DNA of 64,000 nt from Pholis gunnellus (lineage: Eukaryota > Chordata > Actinopteri > Perciformes > Pholidae): assembly GCA_910591455.2 (NCBI GenBank), contig OU342807.1, positions 13,568,616 through 13,632,615 on the forward strand, given 5' to 3'. Below are positions 23,701 through 38,771 of this stretch, in pieces. The position numbers and the translations under genes are program-made. The notes beneath the pieces were generated by a model, which had not been told where the DNA came from, did no database searches, and saw only the letters and a program-made list of their open reading frames with translations. Position 1 is the stretch's first letter. Each line of letters begins with the position of its first letter.

Positions 23701-24646
23701 CACCACACACACCTGAAGGCAGAGGGACACACACACACACACACAGACAGACACACATTAGAAAAGCAAGAAAATACACAAAAGCCATTCCTGCTGAAAG
23801 AAGCAAGACCCTGAACCTTTACTAGCTGCAGGGGTGCTAGTCTGTCTCTGACGCTGACCTCTGACCTGAGAAGCTGCCAGTCATTATTAGGATTAGCAGT
23901 CATTTATCTGACAATATGAGACTAAGCCAGCTTGTGCCCTGCTGCTATCCCAGAGAGCAGCAGCAGTCCATTAGAGAAAATGAAAGATAGATTAAAATGT
24001 AATGTGCTTGCACCTCACTATTTCACTGCCATGTTAGTGTGTACGTAGTCATGTGTTCGACAGATTGTGTCTCGGGGCTCTTCGGGTGTAAAAAGCACGT
24101 CTTTTACGCACACAGTTGCAGATGTAGAGCACCCACACACTAAAGTGGGTCTCCTACACATGCGGCTGCACCTGTAGCACCACCCGTACGTTACCTGAAG
24201 TCGCAGAGCTTCGGCTGGGTCCCGCACTGCTGTTTGCACACTGCACAGTAGCTGGCGAGGGGAACGTTTCCGCGGACCCAGCGGTGCTCCATGGCTCCGC
24301 CCGGGCTACAAGGGGCCATGATCTCCTTGCACGTCAGGCTCCGGTCGGCCCGGCGCAGGCACTGCTCGTCGGCGCACACGCCGCAGCAGTCGCAGAAAGC
24401 CCCGTGGAGGATGTGCTGGGTACAGACGCAGCAGTAGGTGGGCTTGGTGAAGAGGTCCGTGTAGTGCCAGCCGTGCTTGCTCTTGCGAAAGAAATCCTTC
24501 ATGTGCGTTTTCCGCTTCGAGCGCTGGGCGCTGCACCACAGCGTGACGATGACCGGGACGATGACGGCCAGAGAGGTCCAGAACAGGAGCGTCCACTCCT
24601 CCCGGGAGCCGCAGTCGTCCTGCACCTCGTCCCCTTCCTTGTGCAT
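19486..24646 (-). CDS. dgke: Diacylglycerol kinase epsilon
   Basis: Eleven coding exons on the minus strand: 24646-24195, 23712-23553, 23473-23354, 23231-23088, 22972-22815, 22360-22312, 22199-22086, 21910-21839, 21590-21463, 20886-20775, 19707-19486. They total 576 aa, close to the human enzyme. Residues about 18-37 (WTLLFWTSLAVIVPVIVTLW) form a membrane segment. Two C1 domains follow: H58 to about 107, and from H121 across the exon 1/2 junction (HRWVRG...CVWCQATVHDDC). The catalytic domain contains LANTRSGNNMGEALL, CGGDGTVGWVLDAID (GGDGT at 274-278) and LPLGTGNDLSNTLGWG. The accessory domain includes NNYFSVGPDALMALNFH. The C terminus QVDGEPWAQGPC, then THKTQALML, is typical of this isoform. 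The enzyme phosphorylates diacylglycerol, preferring arachidonoyl species, in the phosphatidylinositol cycle. It converges with trim25-like, as TRIM25 and DGKE are neighbours in mammals. Confidence 0.97.
20721..20760. repeat. (GT)n microsatellite in dgke last intron
   Basis: About 20 GT units just downstream of the splice donor of the exon 20886-20775 on the minus strand. Confidence 0.95.
21037..21355. mobile_element. Probable degraded non-autonomous transposon in dgke intron
   Basis: AGTAGGGCTGAACAATATGAGG begins the element, then GTGCGATAACTTTGTTGAATAT, and the far end carries TTTATCGCACGAGATGACATTGTC. This resembles a common teleost repeat; family not determined. Confidence 0.5.
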
Positions 24647-24967
24647 CGCTGCTGGACGTTAGCGACGATGCTAATGGGCGGAAACCAGTGAAGAGAGGAG
24701 CGATGTCAGAGACACTGTGCACGGGACGCACGCCACATTTTCCCCGCGACACGCATGTTCACAGACACCAATGTTTAACTGGCACAAACACCAGCTTTAA
24801 TCTGAATTTTTTTCAATGTATAACTAGCTATAAACAAGAAGACAGCGATGTGACGTCGAACCAATGAGCTACCGCGCTACCGTAGCTTCGTCAGAGATGA
24901 TAAAATGTCAAGATAGTTCAGTTCACACACAGAGGAAACGCAAATACGCACAACTACAGTTGTACAA

Positions 24968-25240
24968 CCAGTGGTGGAAGAAGTATTCAACTCATTTTAC
25001 TCAAGTACAAGGATTAGCAATATAAAATTAGCAAATACTCCACTGCAGGTTAAAGTCCTGCATTCAATTGTTTAAGTAGCATTATAGGGGTACAGTATTA
25101 GCAATCAAATGTAGGCTTCCATAAGTATTACATGTGGGCTGGGTTTTGCAGAATGGTCAGGGGTGGAAGAAGTAAAAGTACCAATAGAACAATGAAAATA
25201 ATGTGAATAAGTGAAAACCCCTGCGTTCAAAATTCACAAA
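24968..25240 (+). mobile_element. Teleost interspersed repeat (GTGGTGGAAGAAGTATTC type)
   Basis: The phrases CAGTGGTGGAAGAAGTATTC, TTACTCAAGTACAAGGATTA and TTAAAGTCCTGCATTCAATTG are diagnostic of a high-copy teleost repeat. A second partial unit begins GGGGTGGAAGAAGTAAAAGTACC near 25163. Confidence 0.75.
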
Positions 25241-26496
25241 GTACAACATTTGTTTCCTCATTCTGCAGAAGAATGCCCCTGTGACTGGTTGTTCATGACA
25301 TTATTATGTTAAACGGATGCATGAAGCAGCATTTATTTTTTTGTTGGAGCTAATTTTTGTTCTGTCCAGTAGTTTTCAACCTAGGGGTCAGGCCCTTCCA
25401 ACAGGTCACGAGATAGATGATGAGATGATTAATAGGAGAGGGAAAACAAAGTTCTGCCACAAATCTGTTTTCTTTTGTTTTGGGGACATTTCTAATCTGT
25501 TTTAGTGAAGTATTGGATAATTTGACCTATGTGGCCCTTAAAATGTACAGGTGTCTGTGGCCCCAAGTAGATACTGCGTTTGTATTGTATTTTATTATAT
25601 TCGGTATGTGTATATATATATATATTCTTCTATTATTTTAAAGAAATACTTTAATCTAAAGAAAAAAAATACAGGACCAAATGTGAAATATCTCCATTAT
25701 TTCCCGTTTGATATTTAAGCGAACAAGGAAAAGAACACATCGTGCCTCTCACTTTTTATATCATCTCTGATTCTGAGCTCCCTGATGTGAACACTGCTGC
25801 TCCACAGCACGCATGCGCTCTGCGCTGCATTGTGAGCTAATGGCGTGTTAGATAATCACATTGAGGGAATAAAAGCTTTTCTATGCCCTGGGAATTAACC
25901 AAAGCAACATTATCATTAAAGTGCGCACGCCACTGGAGGGGGTGGGGGCAGCAAGAAGCGGAAACGGAAACAGTGACGCACAATAACGTTTTCCTTCCCA
26001 CGTCAATGGCAGGGCTCCAATCCATTACAGGAATACATGAATGAACAAATAATAAACAAAAATCAATCTAGGGTGATACTTAGACAGGTAAGTGTTCAAA
26101 CACACAGTAACACATACATTACAAATTAGATTATATAAAACATGTATGGTCCTCGTTCAAAAATAATGTCATTGTGACAGCAAAGGAAATAATAACACAA
26201 TAAAACAACCATGATGTAAGATAAGCAAAGCAAACTGATGGGCTGATACATGTCATAGGCTATGTGTTGTTCACTGTTTTACCTTGTTGCATCCAAGTTC
26301 ACATGAATCCCAGAGCAACCAGTAGACCTTCTCCTGTGCTAAAATAATGCTTCATTTGTGTTATATATTTATGGTAATTTGATTGAACACAACTTCATCA
26401 TACATTTACATGAGCTCTTAAAACTACATGACAGGGCCCCCAACACATGGTCACTGATAATAGAACCCATCTTGGTAGATGATGAATAGATGGATG

Positions 26497-26531
<35 letters not shown>

Positions 26532-26532
26532 G

Positions 26533-26631
<99 letters not shown>
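26497..26631. repeat. (GATA)n microsatellite
   Basis: About 34 GATA units with one GGATA variant near 26530. The reverse frame reads as an endless YLSI peptide, which is an artefact. Confidence 0.97.
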
Positions 26632-27167
26632 GTCACATTTGAACTTGTATGTACTTCATGGTTGATTTCTACATTATCCTTAATTTACAAATATAAAATA
26701 TTCTCAAAAAGTAGATAACCTAAACATTTACCTGCTAAAACAGGGGAATCACCCTGAATCTATAAAATAGACGACCGGTTTACACAGAGCTCATCACTTA
26801 CTGAAATGATTTGAACAACCTGAAAAGCGCCTCTCATCTCCACATGACTGTGTTTGCACCGCCATCTAGTGGACACCCTCCCATTTGCCTCAATAGACCT
26901 CACACATAAGTGCTTTCAATTGTTCCTGCATTGTCATTTTGCAGCTTTAGAGCTAATATGATTCATATTTCATTTCATTCGTATGTGAGTAAATGTATCA
27001 TCACTGATCGTGGTTTATTTGAAACATAGCCTCAGTAACATGAGCCCGTATGTGACAGTTTGTGGGTGACGTGCAGGAGGAGGAGGAGAACTTCCCCCTT
27101 CACCCCCTCTGGACTCTGGTCGGGACCTCAGAGCAGAGAAGCCTCAGACAGGAAAAAGGCAAAGAAG

Positions 27168-29998
<2,831 letters not shown>

Positions 29999-32962
29999 TG
30001 AAGGTGATGACAGAGGTCCCCACAAGTCTACACTTTCACTTCGGACCCCAAATGCACACTGAACCTGAAAGCACCCCTGTGCACACACACAGCAAGAAAC
30101 CAACACTGCAGGGCGTAAACTTTTTTTCCACACTTACCAAACCGCTAATTTCAAAAGTAGAAAAGTAATTCTTGCTTTCGGGCCGGAGTAAAGTCATTAC
30201 ATTCATCTACAACTTAATCTCTTCATTGCCTCTTCCTTTTTTGAATTGCTTATTTCTATGTTGGTAATTTTTCACTATTGTTAACTCTCTTACTGTTTGT
30301 CTGTGATTTTATCAAGACAGGAGGAAACCTCAGAAACCTGTAAAACTGTTTCTGACTCATGTCACGTAATACTTTAAACCAATTATTCTCAGCCATTGGT
30401 CGGCCCCATCTAGTGGGCTGCTGAGCTACTGCCAAATGGTTTGATTAAATAAAAGAAACTAATATATATACACATACATTTAAGAAAGTATTTCAAACAA
30501 AGCATGATTTTAATGACCAGTTATATGTTTGAATATCAACACGCCAATTACCACATCAGAGACAGATGTTTTTGCCATTGTTGGCTACAAAAAATATATA
30601 TGGGAGACAACCTTCCCTCCCAAATGTTTGGTGAGGAAATATGACCCTGAATGCATTCAGTTTAGATTCATAATGGCAGCTGCATGTTTGATGTAGTAGA
30701 ATCCATGAATCACATAATGTTTGACTTCACCTGACCAGATAACACTGTTTGAACTGTTCTTTACGTTTTTCTCTTCACAGTAAAGGACCACATGGACATG
30801 GCAACGAAATAATAAAAAGATGGACTCTCTCTCTCTCTGTCTCTCCATGTGAAGACTTCTGATATATAAATGGTCATGCATTTAATCTTACTGTATTACA
30901 GTTGTGTGGTTTACTGTCAGTAGTTTCTGCATTTGTTTTCTTAAACGTGCGTCAAAGAGTGAAATGTATTATAGTGAGTACAATCACAAATAAATCCATA
31001 TATGCGCCTATACAACAGTGGTCTTGTTATTAAGATGACGATGATGATGATTATTATTATATAAGAACAGGGGGAGGTGTTATGTAGGCTGTTTCCCCTC
31101 TATGGGCTATAGCTCCTATTTATAGTCAGTGGCACAAGCGGTTTAACGCATTAAATCGAGGAGCTTATGACGTTATGCGTTTAATTAACAATCAGATAAG
31201 CGAGAACAAAATGCTGTGCCTCTTACTTTGGTTCAGTATCACATTTCGATAAAGAGAGCTTTTGGAAGAGACCAGGATCCGGTAATGAAAAGGGTTCAAG
31301 CCCAGGAAACAGTTTGTTTCGTTTATCATTTCGGCACAACAAAAGAGACGGCCTCGTTCCGGGGTTAGGTGTCCCGTGAAAGTGTTGTCAGGTGTTCTGG
31401 ACCGGAGACCTGACACACAAAGGGAAACCTAATGTCGCGCCTGGAAAGAGCAGTAAAAAAGTAGGTCCATCCAGCTGCACACTCGGGAGAAAGAGGCCTT
31501 ATAGCCCAGAAGAACAATATTCTATCTAAAAGAACTCTGAAATATGTATTTTAAAAGCCCATAGGCTATAAATGCTGCGGTATATGGCATTGGTTGACGC
31601 TATATATCGTCCTTTTATATATTAAACAAATAAATGTGCCGCTTATTCTAAAATGATAGAAATTGAATACATCTCGGAATAAAGAACAGGCCTATGAGAA
31701 TAAATAGCTGCATTTGTGTCGTTTATTCAAACGACTGAGCTAGAGTGGCCTAAAAAAAGCTGACTGGCGCGAAATATTCACAGCAAGTCTACGGGTTTAT
31801 GGACTGCTAGTGTTAAAGAGAGAATACCCGAATGTTCTGCTAAACTAACTCTAATCCGAAATGATACAGGCCCGCTACAGCGGCCTGTATCTATAAAAGG
31901 CCTTTAACTTGTGCTGTAGGCCTAGTCATCGCACTAGTGACGCTTTATTTAGCTTGTAAGAATTAAAAATAACATTCTTTCATTGATCTCCCAATGTCCT
32001 ATAGTTATAACAGAAATGGAGGCCATTCAAATCTATATAAAGAATAAGAAAGTAACCCTAACGATAGACGGTGGACCTAAAGGCCTGTTGCATAACATGT
32101 TTTGATAAAATCCATTATTTCCATTGCCTTTAAAGAACAGTAAAAAAATGACGGGGCTGAAATAAAAACTCTCATTAAAACACACTGGAATTGAGAAAAT
32201 TCAAAAGGATTTATTGGAAAGCGTCTAAAAAGCAAATTGACACCAACTCTGTGATTATCGTCTTACATTAAAGCTTTATGAACGTTTTCTATGAAAATGT
32301 AAAATAGAGTTAATGGAAACATGTTGTTATACACACCTTGGGAAAACTCGTATAGCGTGTCCATGTTAAATTGATTACGTCTCTTACAATTACAAATGTT
32401 AGAGACATTACAGACTCGGTCTTTGAATGCAACACAAACAGATGATTTTTTTTTTAATACTTTTGAATTCAAAGTGCTTGAGTACATTATTAAATATTGA
32501 CCCCATTGAATTGAACGTGTTATATTCAGTCTAATCGGTTCAAATTGTAGAGAAATAATCAATCCTCGGATTGAATTTATTAATCCAAACGTCGCCTCAC
32601 TTCTCATAAATGAGCTCAGACTGGAAGATATAAGAGTGAAAAAAATACATTCTAGTTAGTTAAAATTGCAAAATAGTAAAATTCACACTGTACAGAAAGT
32701 AGCCGACTGCTGCAAAAGAAACATGCAACTTGTTCATGTTTCAACCAATGCAAGATGTGAAGTGGACCTAATTTGATTTGGTCAATACATTAAAACAGAA
32801 CATGTCCAACTCTATAATATATACACATATGCACATTACGTAATCTGCTTTCATACACTAAATACAAGAAACGCTTTGCTTAATAATCACACTATGTCAT
32901 ATATGCTAAAGAATGACTCTGATGCAAGTTAGAGAAAGCGAAGCGTGGCAAGAGGAAATGAG
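29999..32962. other. Converging 3' region between c17orf67 and cbx8
   Basis: It contains the c17orf67 3' UTR (to about 30450 or 31000) and, from the other side, the probable cbx8 3' UTR; TTTATT (AATAAA on minus) occurs at 32211 and 32576. The rest is AT-rich unique sequence with several AGGCCTA words. No coding exon is supported. Confidence 0.6.
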
Positions 32963-34832
32963 TCAAGCAATCATCTTTTGTCCTTTGAAGAAGCCTTTAG
33001 AAGTGCTGCTCTCCTTGATGGTGACGGTCAAGAAGTTGGTGGTCACGTCCGTCACCAAGACCTTTTCCACGTTGCCGGCGGAGGGCCTCCACGTCATTTC
33101 GTCCAAGTCGACGTCGAGCCTGGTCGGGGACGGCCTGTCAAAGAAGTAAGGCTTTTCCATCTGTGGAAGCTCCGCGGGGCGACTCGGGCTCTGGTTCAAT
33201 TTGGACTGGTGCTTGAAGTGTACAGGTGCCAGGTAGGTGGAGCTGTCCTTAGTCCTGTGTGTGTCCATGTCTGTCCTGTGTGGATGCAGGCTGCGGTCCG
33301 AGTGGAGCTGCTTGTAGGAGCTTGCCCCGGAGAGTCCCCGGTTGTGCGTGTGGTGATGATGGTGGTGGTGTTTATGACCGTGGATCTCTGGATGTCTGTG
33401 GGTCACTTTGATCAGACTCATCTCTTCACCCCCCTGGAGCTTAGCCAGTTTGTGAGGGCTGTAGTTCACCTGCTCCTCTGCTCTCCTCTTGTGGTGTTCA
33501 AAGCTGCAGCTGCCGTCCTTGAAGCGGGGCTTAGGCTTTGGGCCTCTTTTTTTGGGTATGTGGATGAGCCCGTTTGGACTGCTTTGCTGAAGGGAAGGCT
33601 GCTGGTACTCACGGGTGGTCAGTTCTGGGGGTCGGAACCGTACGCTTTCTCCGCGGTTGACGGTGCTGGGTGGGAAGATGGTGGGAACCACGGCTCTCAG
33701 ACCCTCTCTGGCCCTGGGGGTCACAAGGGTCGGGGTCGGGTAGGTGATGTGCATCCCTCGGACTACATCGCCTCTGAACTCATAGGAATTGGCTTTAGCC
33801 TGAGCCTATTGAAAGGTAAGAAAATGAGAGGGAAATTATTATTCAAAATTATACAAATAAATGACTATTCTTTTTCGTTTTTTGGTATTTCTTAGTTGAC
33901 TTAACAAGCCTTTTTCATGGCAGTTGTTTTGACTGGTTATAGTAAGACAGCGTGACCAGGCAGCATGCCAGGACCCTGAAACCTGAGCAGCTAAATGGTA
34001 TTCAGCCATCATTCATTTTATTATTCACACCTGTGCTCTTCCTACTGTAACATGTCAAAATGTCTTCTCTAAAAACACATGTTGAGTGTTTAAATTACTG
34101 CCCAAACATTTATTCATCTTAATTTAATGACAGATATAGTGGCATGGTGCAGGAGGATTTTACATGAAGATTAAGGACCTAGAGCAAGAAGCTTCAACGC
34201 AAGCTTGCAAACATGGCATGTCAACAGTTCCTCACTGGCTAATAAACAAGCTACATACGGAATATGTATAATTAGCATCATTAAGGAGGCTTGCGCATTA
34301 AGGCGAAATACAATGAGACCGAAATGAATTTGAGAAGGCTTCAAGTAAAAAGGTACGAGACCAGAATATACATTATATAGACTGTGTTGTGATATATTAA
34401 ACATATTAGTACGGATTTGACGTTATTGGGGGCAAGCATGCGACGCATTAAAACACACATGAAACAACGCTGCTAAACTTTACCTTGAGCAGAAATGTCT
34501 TGGGTTTTGGTCCTCTCTTTTTGGGCCCATACAGCTCCCTTTCACGCTCCCTGTGAAAAACATAGTGACAGACACCCACGTTGAGTGTCACGGGAGCAAA
34601 GTGCACCGCGAGGACACCATGCATATATATGTATTTATTGGACATGTGAACAGTCATTGGCTCTGCACATAAAAAGCATTTTAACTTCACCTCTGCTCGA
34701 AAGCGGCAAACAGACGGGAGTCCAAAATATTCTCCTCTGGTTCCCAAGTGCTGTATCTGTGAATTAAAACATTAGCGTTAGGGGAAGCTGAGGAAGCGGT
34801 CGCTGACACACTCACGCAGACGCACACACACG

Positions 34833-34873
<41 letters not shown>

Positions 34874-35301
34874 TTGGGGACGGCCGTATCGTTAGCCTGC
34901 AAGCTACAATCTCCATCGTGCGATAACGCGAACGTTACTCCTCGGTTTTAATCTGTTTCGCTAGCTTTGCCCGGCTAACGACAGCCACAGTCGAGACAGT
35001 GCAGACACACCACCACTGCGGGCTGAAAACACGCAACACACACACACACACACACACGCACAGTGTAGCAGGACTTACTTGGGAGACCAGCCCTTCCATT
35101 TCACAAGGTATTCAATCCGACCCTGCATGCCATCAGAAACAAACAGAAAATACTTCATTAGCTTGCAGGGCAACAGTACGAGTACAGTGCGGTGTTGACG
35201 GAGAAACGGGGCCCGTTCCATCTCCCTCGTACCTTCCTTATCCTCCGTTTGATGATCGACTCTGCCGCGAACACCCTCTCCCCGACGGCAGACAGCTCCA
35301 T
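32963..35301 (-). CDS. cbx8: Chromobox protein 8, PRC1 subunit
   Basis: Minus-strand exons 35301-35233, 35122-35079, 34756-34691, 34550-34484 and 33805-32963 encode 362 aa, slightly shorter than human CBX8. The chromodomain (about residues 8-60) begins MELSAVGERVFAAESIIKRR and includes EYLVKWKGWSPKYSTWEPEENIL with the aromatic cage residues for H3K27me3. Next come a basic KKRGPKPK segment and a second copy (IPKKRGPKPKPRF) further on, a His tract, and the C-terminal Polycomb box (VEKVLVTDVTTNFLTVTIKE), which binds RING1. The C terminus GFFKGQK distinguishes CBX8 from CBX2, CBX4, CBX6 and CBX7. It acts in nuclear PRC1 gene silencing. Neighbour cbx4 has identical exon sizes 1-4. I cannot tell whether this is the a or b teleost duplicate. 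Confidence 0.96.
34827..34871. repeat. (CA)n/(CG)n microsatellite in cbx8 intron 2
   Basis: CA units with a short CGCGCGCG core. A smaller (CA)n lies at 35036-35058 in the same intron, within 25 bases of the donor of exon 2. Confidence 0.9.
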
Positions 35302-35560
35302 GTTTACTCCAGTGCTACCTACCGTTAGCTCGGTGAACAGCTAACAGTTAGCACAGCAGATATATTTTTCTCCGGTCCCAGCCACTCTGAATTCCCGACA
35401 GACCATAATACTCCCCGACAGAATGGACGTCAGCGCAATTTTTTTACTGCGTTGCTAAGGAACCGCAGTCGGTGGAACCTCGAGGAGAACGCCCATTGGC
35501 GCAGCCGTTGCTACGTGCTCGGGTTGCTAAGTGAGGGGAGGAGCGCGAGCCCGAGTAAAT
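35302..35560 (-). promoter_or_regulatory. cbx8 promoter region
   Basis: CpG-rich sequence directly upstream of the cbx8 ATG. It has a minus-strand CCAAT box (ATTGG at 35495-35499), a CRE half site GACGTCA at 35426-35432, and three copies of GTTGCTA at 35451, 35507 and 35523. No TATA box is evident. The transcription start is not determined. Confidence 0.5.
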
Positions 35561-36761
35561 TCTTTTCGGGGCGGGAGGAGTGGTGGTGGCTTTTTTTTAC
35601 CCGCGCGGCGAGTGAATCATTTCGCGCAATTTATATGAGATATTCAAAAAAAATGCACGTGGTATCAAATGCAGTTTAGTTTACATGCACGCGACAGTGT
35701 CCCTCAAGCGAATAGATGAACCAGGAAATAGCAATGCCGTTTGATTTATGCGACGGCGAGAGATACGGAGACAATCCCTCATTTTTGTTAAGTATAGCCA
35801 GCAAAGTATCCATCAGATAATGCAGTAAACTTGCTTGGCAGATGTTATTATCAGCGTATTAGTGCTATTCAGTACACACGCGGTAGTCGTCCGTGTGAAC
35901 TCGTTGCAAGTGAAGTGACCGCGTTCATTTCGTTTGCCAAGGATCAATGCACTGCTCCCGTCAGGCGAAATTAGAGGCTATTTCTTATTCATACTATTTC
36001 ATCTTTCCACACCTTGTGTGTTGACTTTGAACGCAAGGTTTTAGGGCATATGTAGCAAATGTGTTGCATACAGGCCTACTTATGGAATTGTGTTGTTTTA
36101 AATCAAAGACCTGTCATAAACAGAGAGGTTCTCTGAGTGGTCATTTATTAAAAACAAATCTTAAATCGGGTAAAATGACAGTCCATGGTATTTCTAGATT
36201 GTAGTCTAAACTAGGCTGTGACTGCATGCGGTCCAGGAAAGCGTTTCATATTTATCTGCATTTCAGGTCTGACCGACTACTTGCCAGTTTCCTTTCTGTA
36301 GTTACTGTCTGACTGATCTTTTCAATAAAACATCGGGTTGTGGTCTGCTTCTGGTGTATAAACCATTAACAGATTTTATGTCTGTATGTGATTTTTTCTG
36401 CCAGTGAGATTACTCAACCAAAGTCCATCAAAACATGTATAGGCTTTCATTGGGCCTTTTTGAATGGACCAGCCAACGCGATAACAGAGCCACACAAAAT
36501 TAAAAGTAAACACCAGAGAAGGGAATATTTTAGTGTCTTAAATTCTTTTTAAAACGTTGACATAATAATATCAATAAATAAATGCTGAGTCTACAACCGA
36601 CAGGCCGAAAGGTACGTTTTCTATGCTATAGATAAATATAATAAAGACAAAAATATATACAAATTAAAATAGCAAAGGCTCAACAAAAGGTAATAGGCAA
36701 TGCCAAATAAAATAATGTATTGTAATTGATACGAATAAAGTACCTGACCTGAATAATAACA

Positions 36762-36835
<74 letters not shown>

Positions 36836-37688
36836 TAGTAGCTGGTCAACAGAACTAACAGTTTTATAAAATAGGAAAGCCTACAGCATATAGCCTATCT
36901 TTGTCAACCCTTAAAAGTATAATGATTATTCATTCATTAACTAAACAGTAAAATAAACAGAACAGAAAATAGATGAACAAACAACCAAGTCTTAAAATGC
37001 GAGTTCTTCATGCAGCCCGGAACGATGAACCGATAATAACTGAGTACATCACTTAGTCATTATTTCTCAAAAGGACTAATAAACTATACGATTATATATT
37101 ATATTATATTAACAAAGCGTGCTACTTTAATTGAGCAAGTCTCCCGGACCAAAGCGATTGGCAGATTAGGTTGAAAGTAGGTTGGAATTGACGCTCATGT
37201 CCAATAACGATTTAGATAGAAAATAAAACCTTTGCCTTTCCACTTCAAAAAAAAGAAGTAAAATCATGCCAGACACCCATGCAAAGCCTTATCAGTGTAT
37301 CGTTGATTTAAAAGAATGCATTAAACAATCTAATTGAATATTTAAAATATTTAAAAACCTGTCTATTTAAATCACGTTATTGTGTGAAGAATATTGACTT
37401 TCTTAATTAGACAGCGCAACATTATTGTTATAGTCAGATACTTAAACCCAAAGTAACAATAAAGCTTCTAAATCCAACATCTTAATAACTTATGATGATC
37501 AAATATGTTAACATGCATTTAAAAAGGAGCCAATGACATGTTTCATATCAATGAACGATCCAAGTAGAGGCAATGATTATTGTTTGTGGTTTCAAGACAA
37601 GAACAAACGACGGAATGTCTCGGGCCATCGGCTTAATTTAAAGAATGTATAGACTTGTATTATCCCATGAGCCCTCATCTAATATAGG

Positions 37689-37721
<33 letters not shown>

Positions 37722-38734
37722 ACATCAGACATCAGACATCAGACATCAAGACAATAATCGCTATTTAAAGACCATGGTAGCTGTGGGATGATGAAGGGTC
37801 AATCATTTATTATAATGACCACTAACATTTTGTCTGTTCATCAGAATAGTTGTCTTTATAAGTCCCTTGTGTGCAAATGACTAATTAATTACCGTGTCTG
37901 CAAAGTACAGAAATAGGCCACGGTGAATTGAGTTATCTTAAAAGTCTAGACGCGATCACACTGTTGCTAAATGTGTTACTAAAACACATGTTCCTTCTCA
38001 TTTGTTTCTACTCAAGGTAGATCAGTTCAAACTAAACTTCTGCAGGCTGTTCTGACACAAAATCCAGTCATTGGCACACAGCAAAGCGACGGCCTAACGC
38101 AGATAAATCATATTCACAAGAACATTGAGTCTCCACTTGTCACATTCTTTGCTGATCTGTTTCATGCATGCGCACATTTGCCAAATAAGCCAGACTACTT
38201 CACTCAAAGCCTCTGCAGAAAGACCACAGAGAGCGAGAGTAAATCCATCTAAAGACATTTTACCAAACAATAGATTTATCGAAGATATGCACATTTTATA
38301 AAGCACTATACTGTGAAATTGTAACGTGGTGGTAAATGCTATATCGGAATCTTTAAAGCATCAATACACCATTGCATTTGGAATGAATGCATTTCAGAGG
38401 AGGACGGCGATTGTCTAATTGTGATTTTAAGATGTACTTTATGATTCCACTCCTCTTTCTGTCGTTACTGTCGTACTTTCCAATTCGCAAACAAACACAC
38501 AGTGTAGACACAGAAAGGGAAGATGGGCGCACCTCAGACTCTGGATGCGATTGGTCTCGGCGCGCCTGCAGTGCAGCAGTGCTGCCGCCGTTAAAACACT
38601 ATTGGTTGGCTTGTATCCGGGCAAGACGCTGGTTCCTCGTGTGCGCACAAAACGGGAAAGCACGGCCACACACACACACACACACACACACCCACACCAC
38701 AGGCAATATGGATCATGCAGTCATTTTAATAAAG

Positions 38735-38771
<37 letters not shown>

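Larger units (their letters stand above)
24647..27167. other. Divergent intergenic region between dgke and c17orf67
   Basis: The first part (24650-24900) is moderately CpG-rich and includes TGACGTC near 24851; it is the likely dgke promoter. A teleost repeat beginning CCAGTGGTGGAAGAAGTATTC runs from about 24968 to 25240. TA-rich sequence lies near 25612-25625 and a GATA microsatellite at 26497-26631. No coding exon is supported. Confidence 0.7.

Noticed and set aside
24284..24752. Long antisense and alternate open frames over dgke exon 1
   Set aside because: They mirror GC-rich coding sequence of dgke; no family similarity and Arg/Pro/Ala-biased composition.
32945..33895. 316-codon plus-strand open frame
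   Set aside because: It is antisense to the cbx8 last exon, which has clear family motifs; the plus frame is a shadow.
37722..37748. Tandem CAGACATCA units as a CRISPR-like array
   Set aside because: Three direct 9-base units without spacers; an ordinary short tandem repeat in a vertebrate genome.
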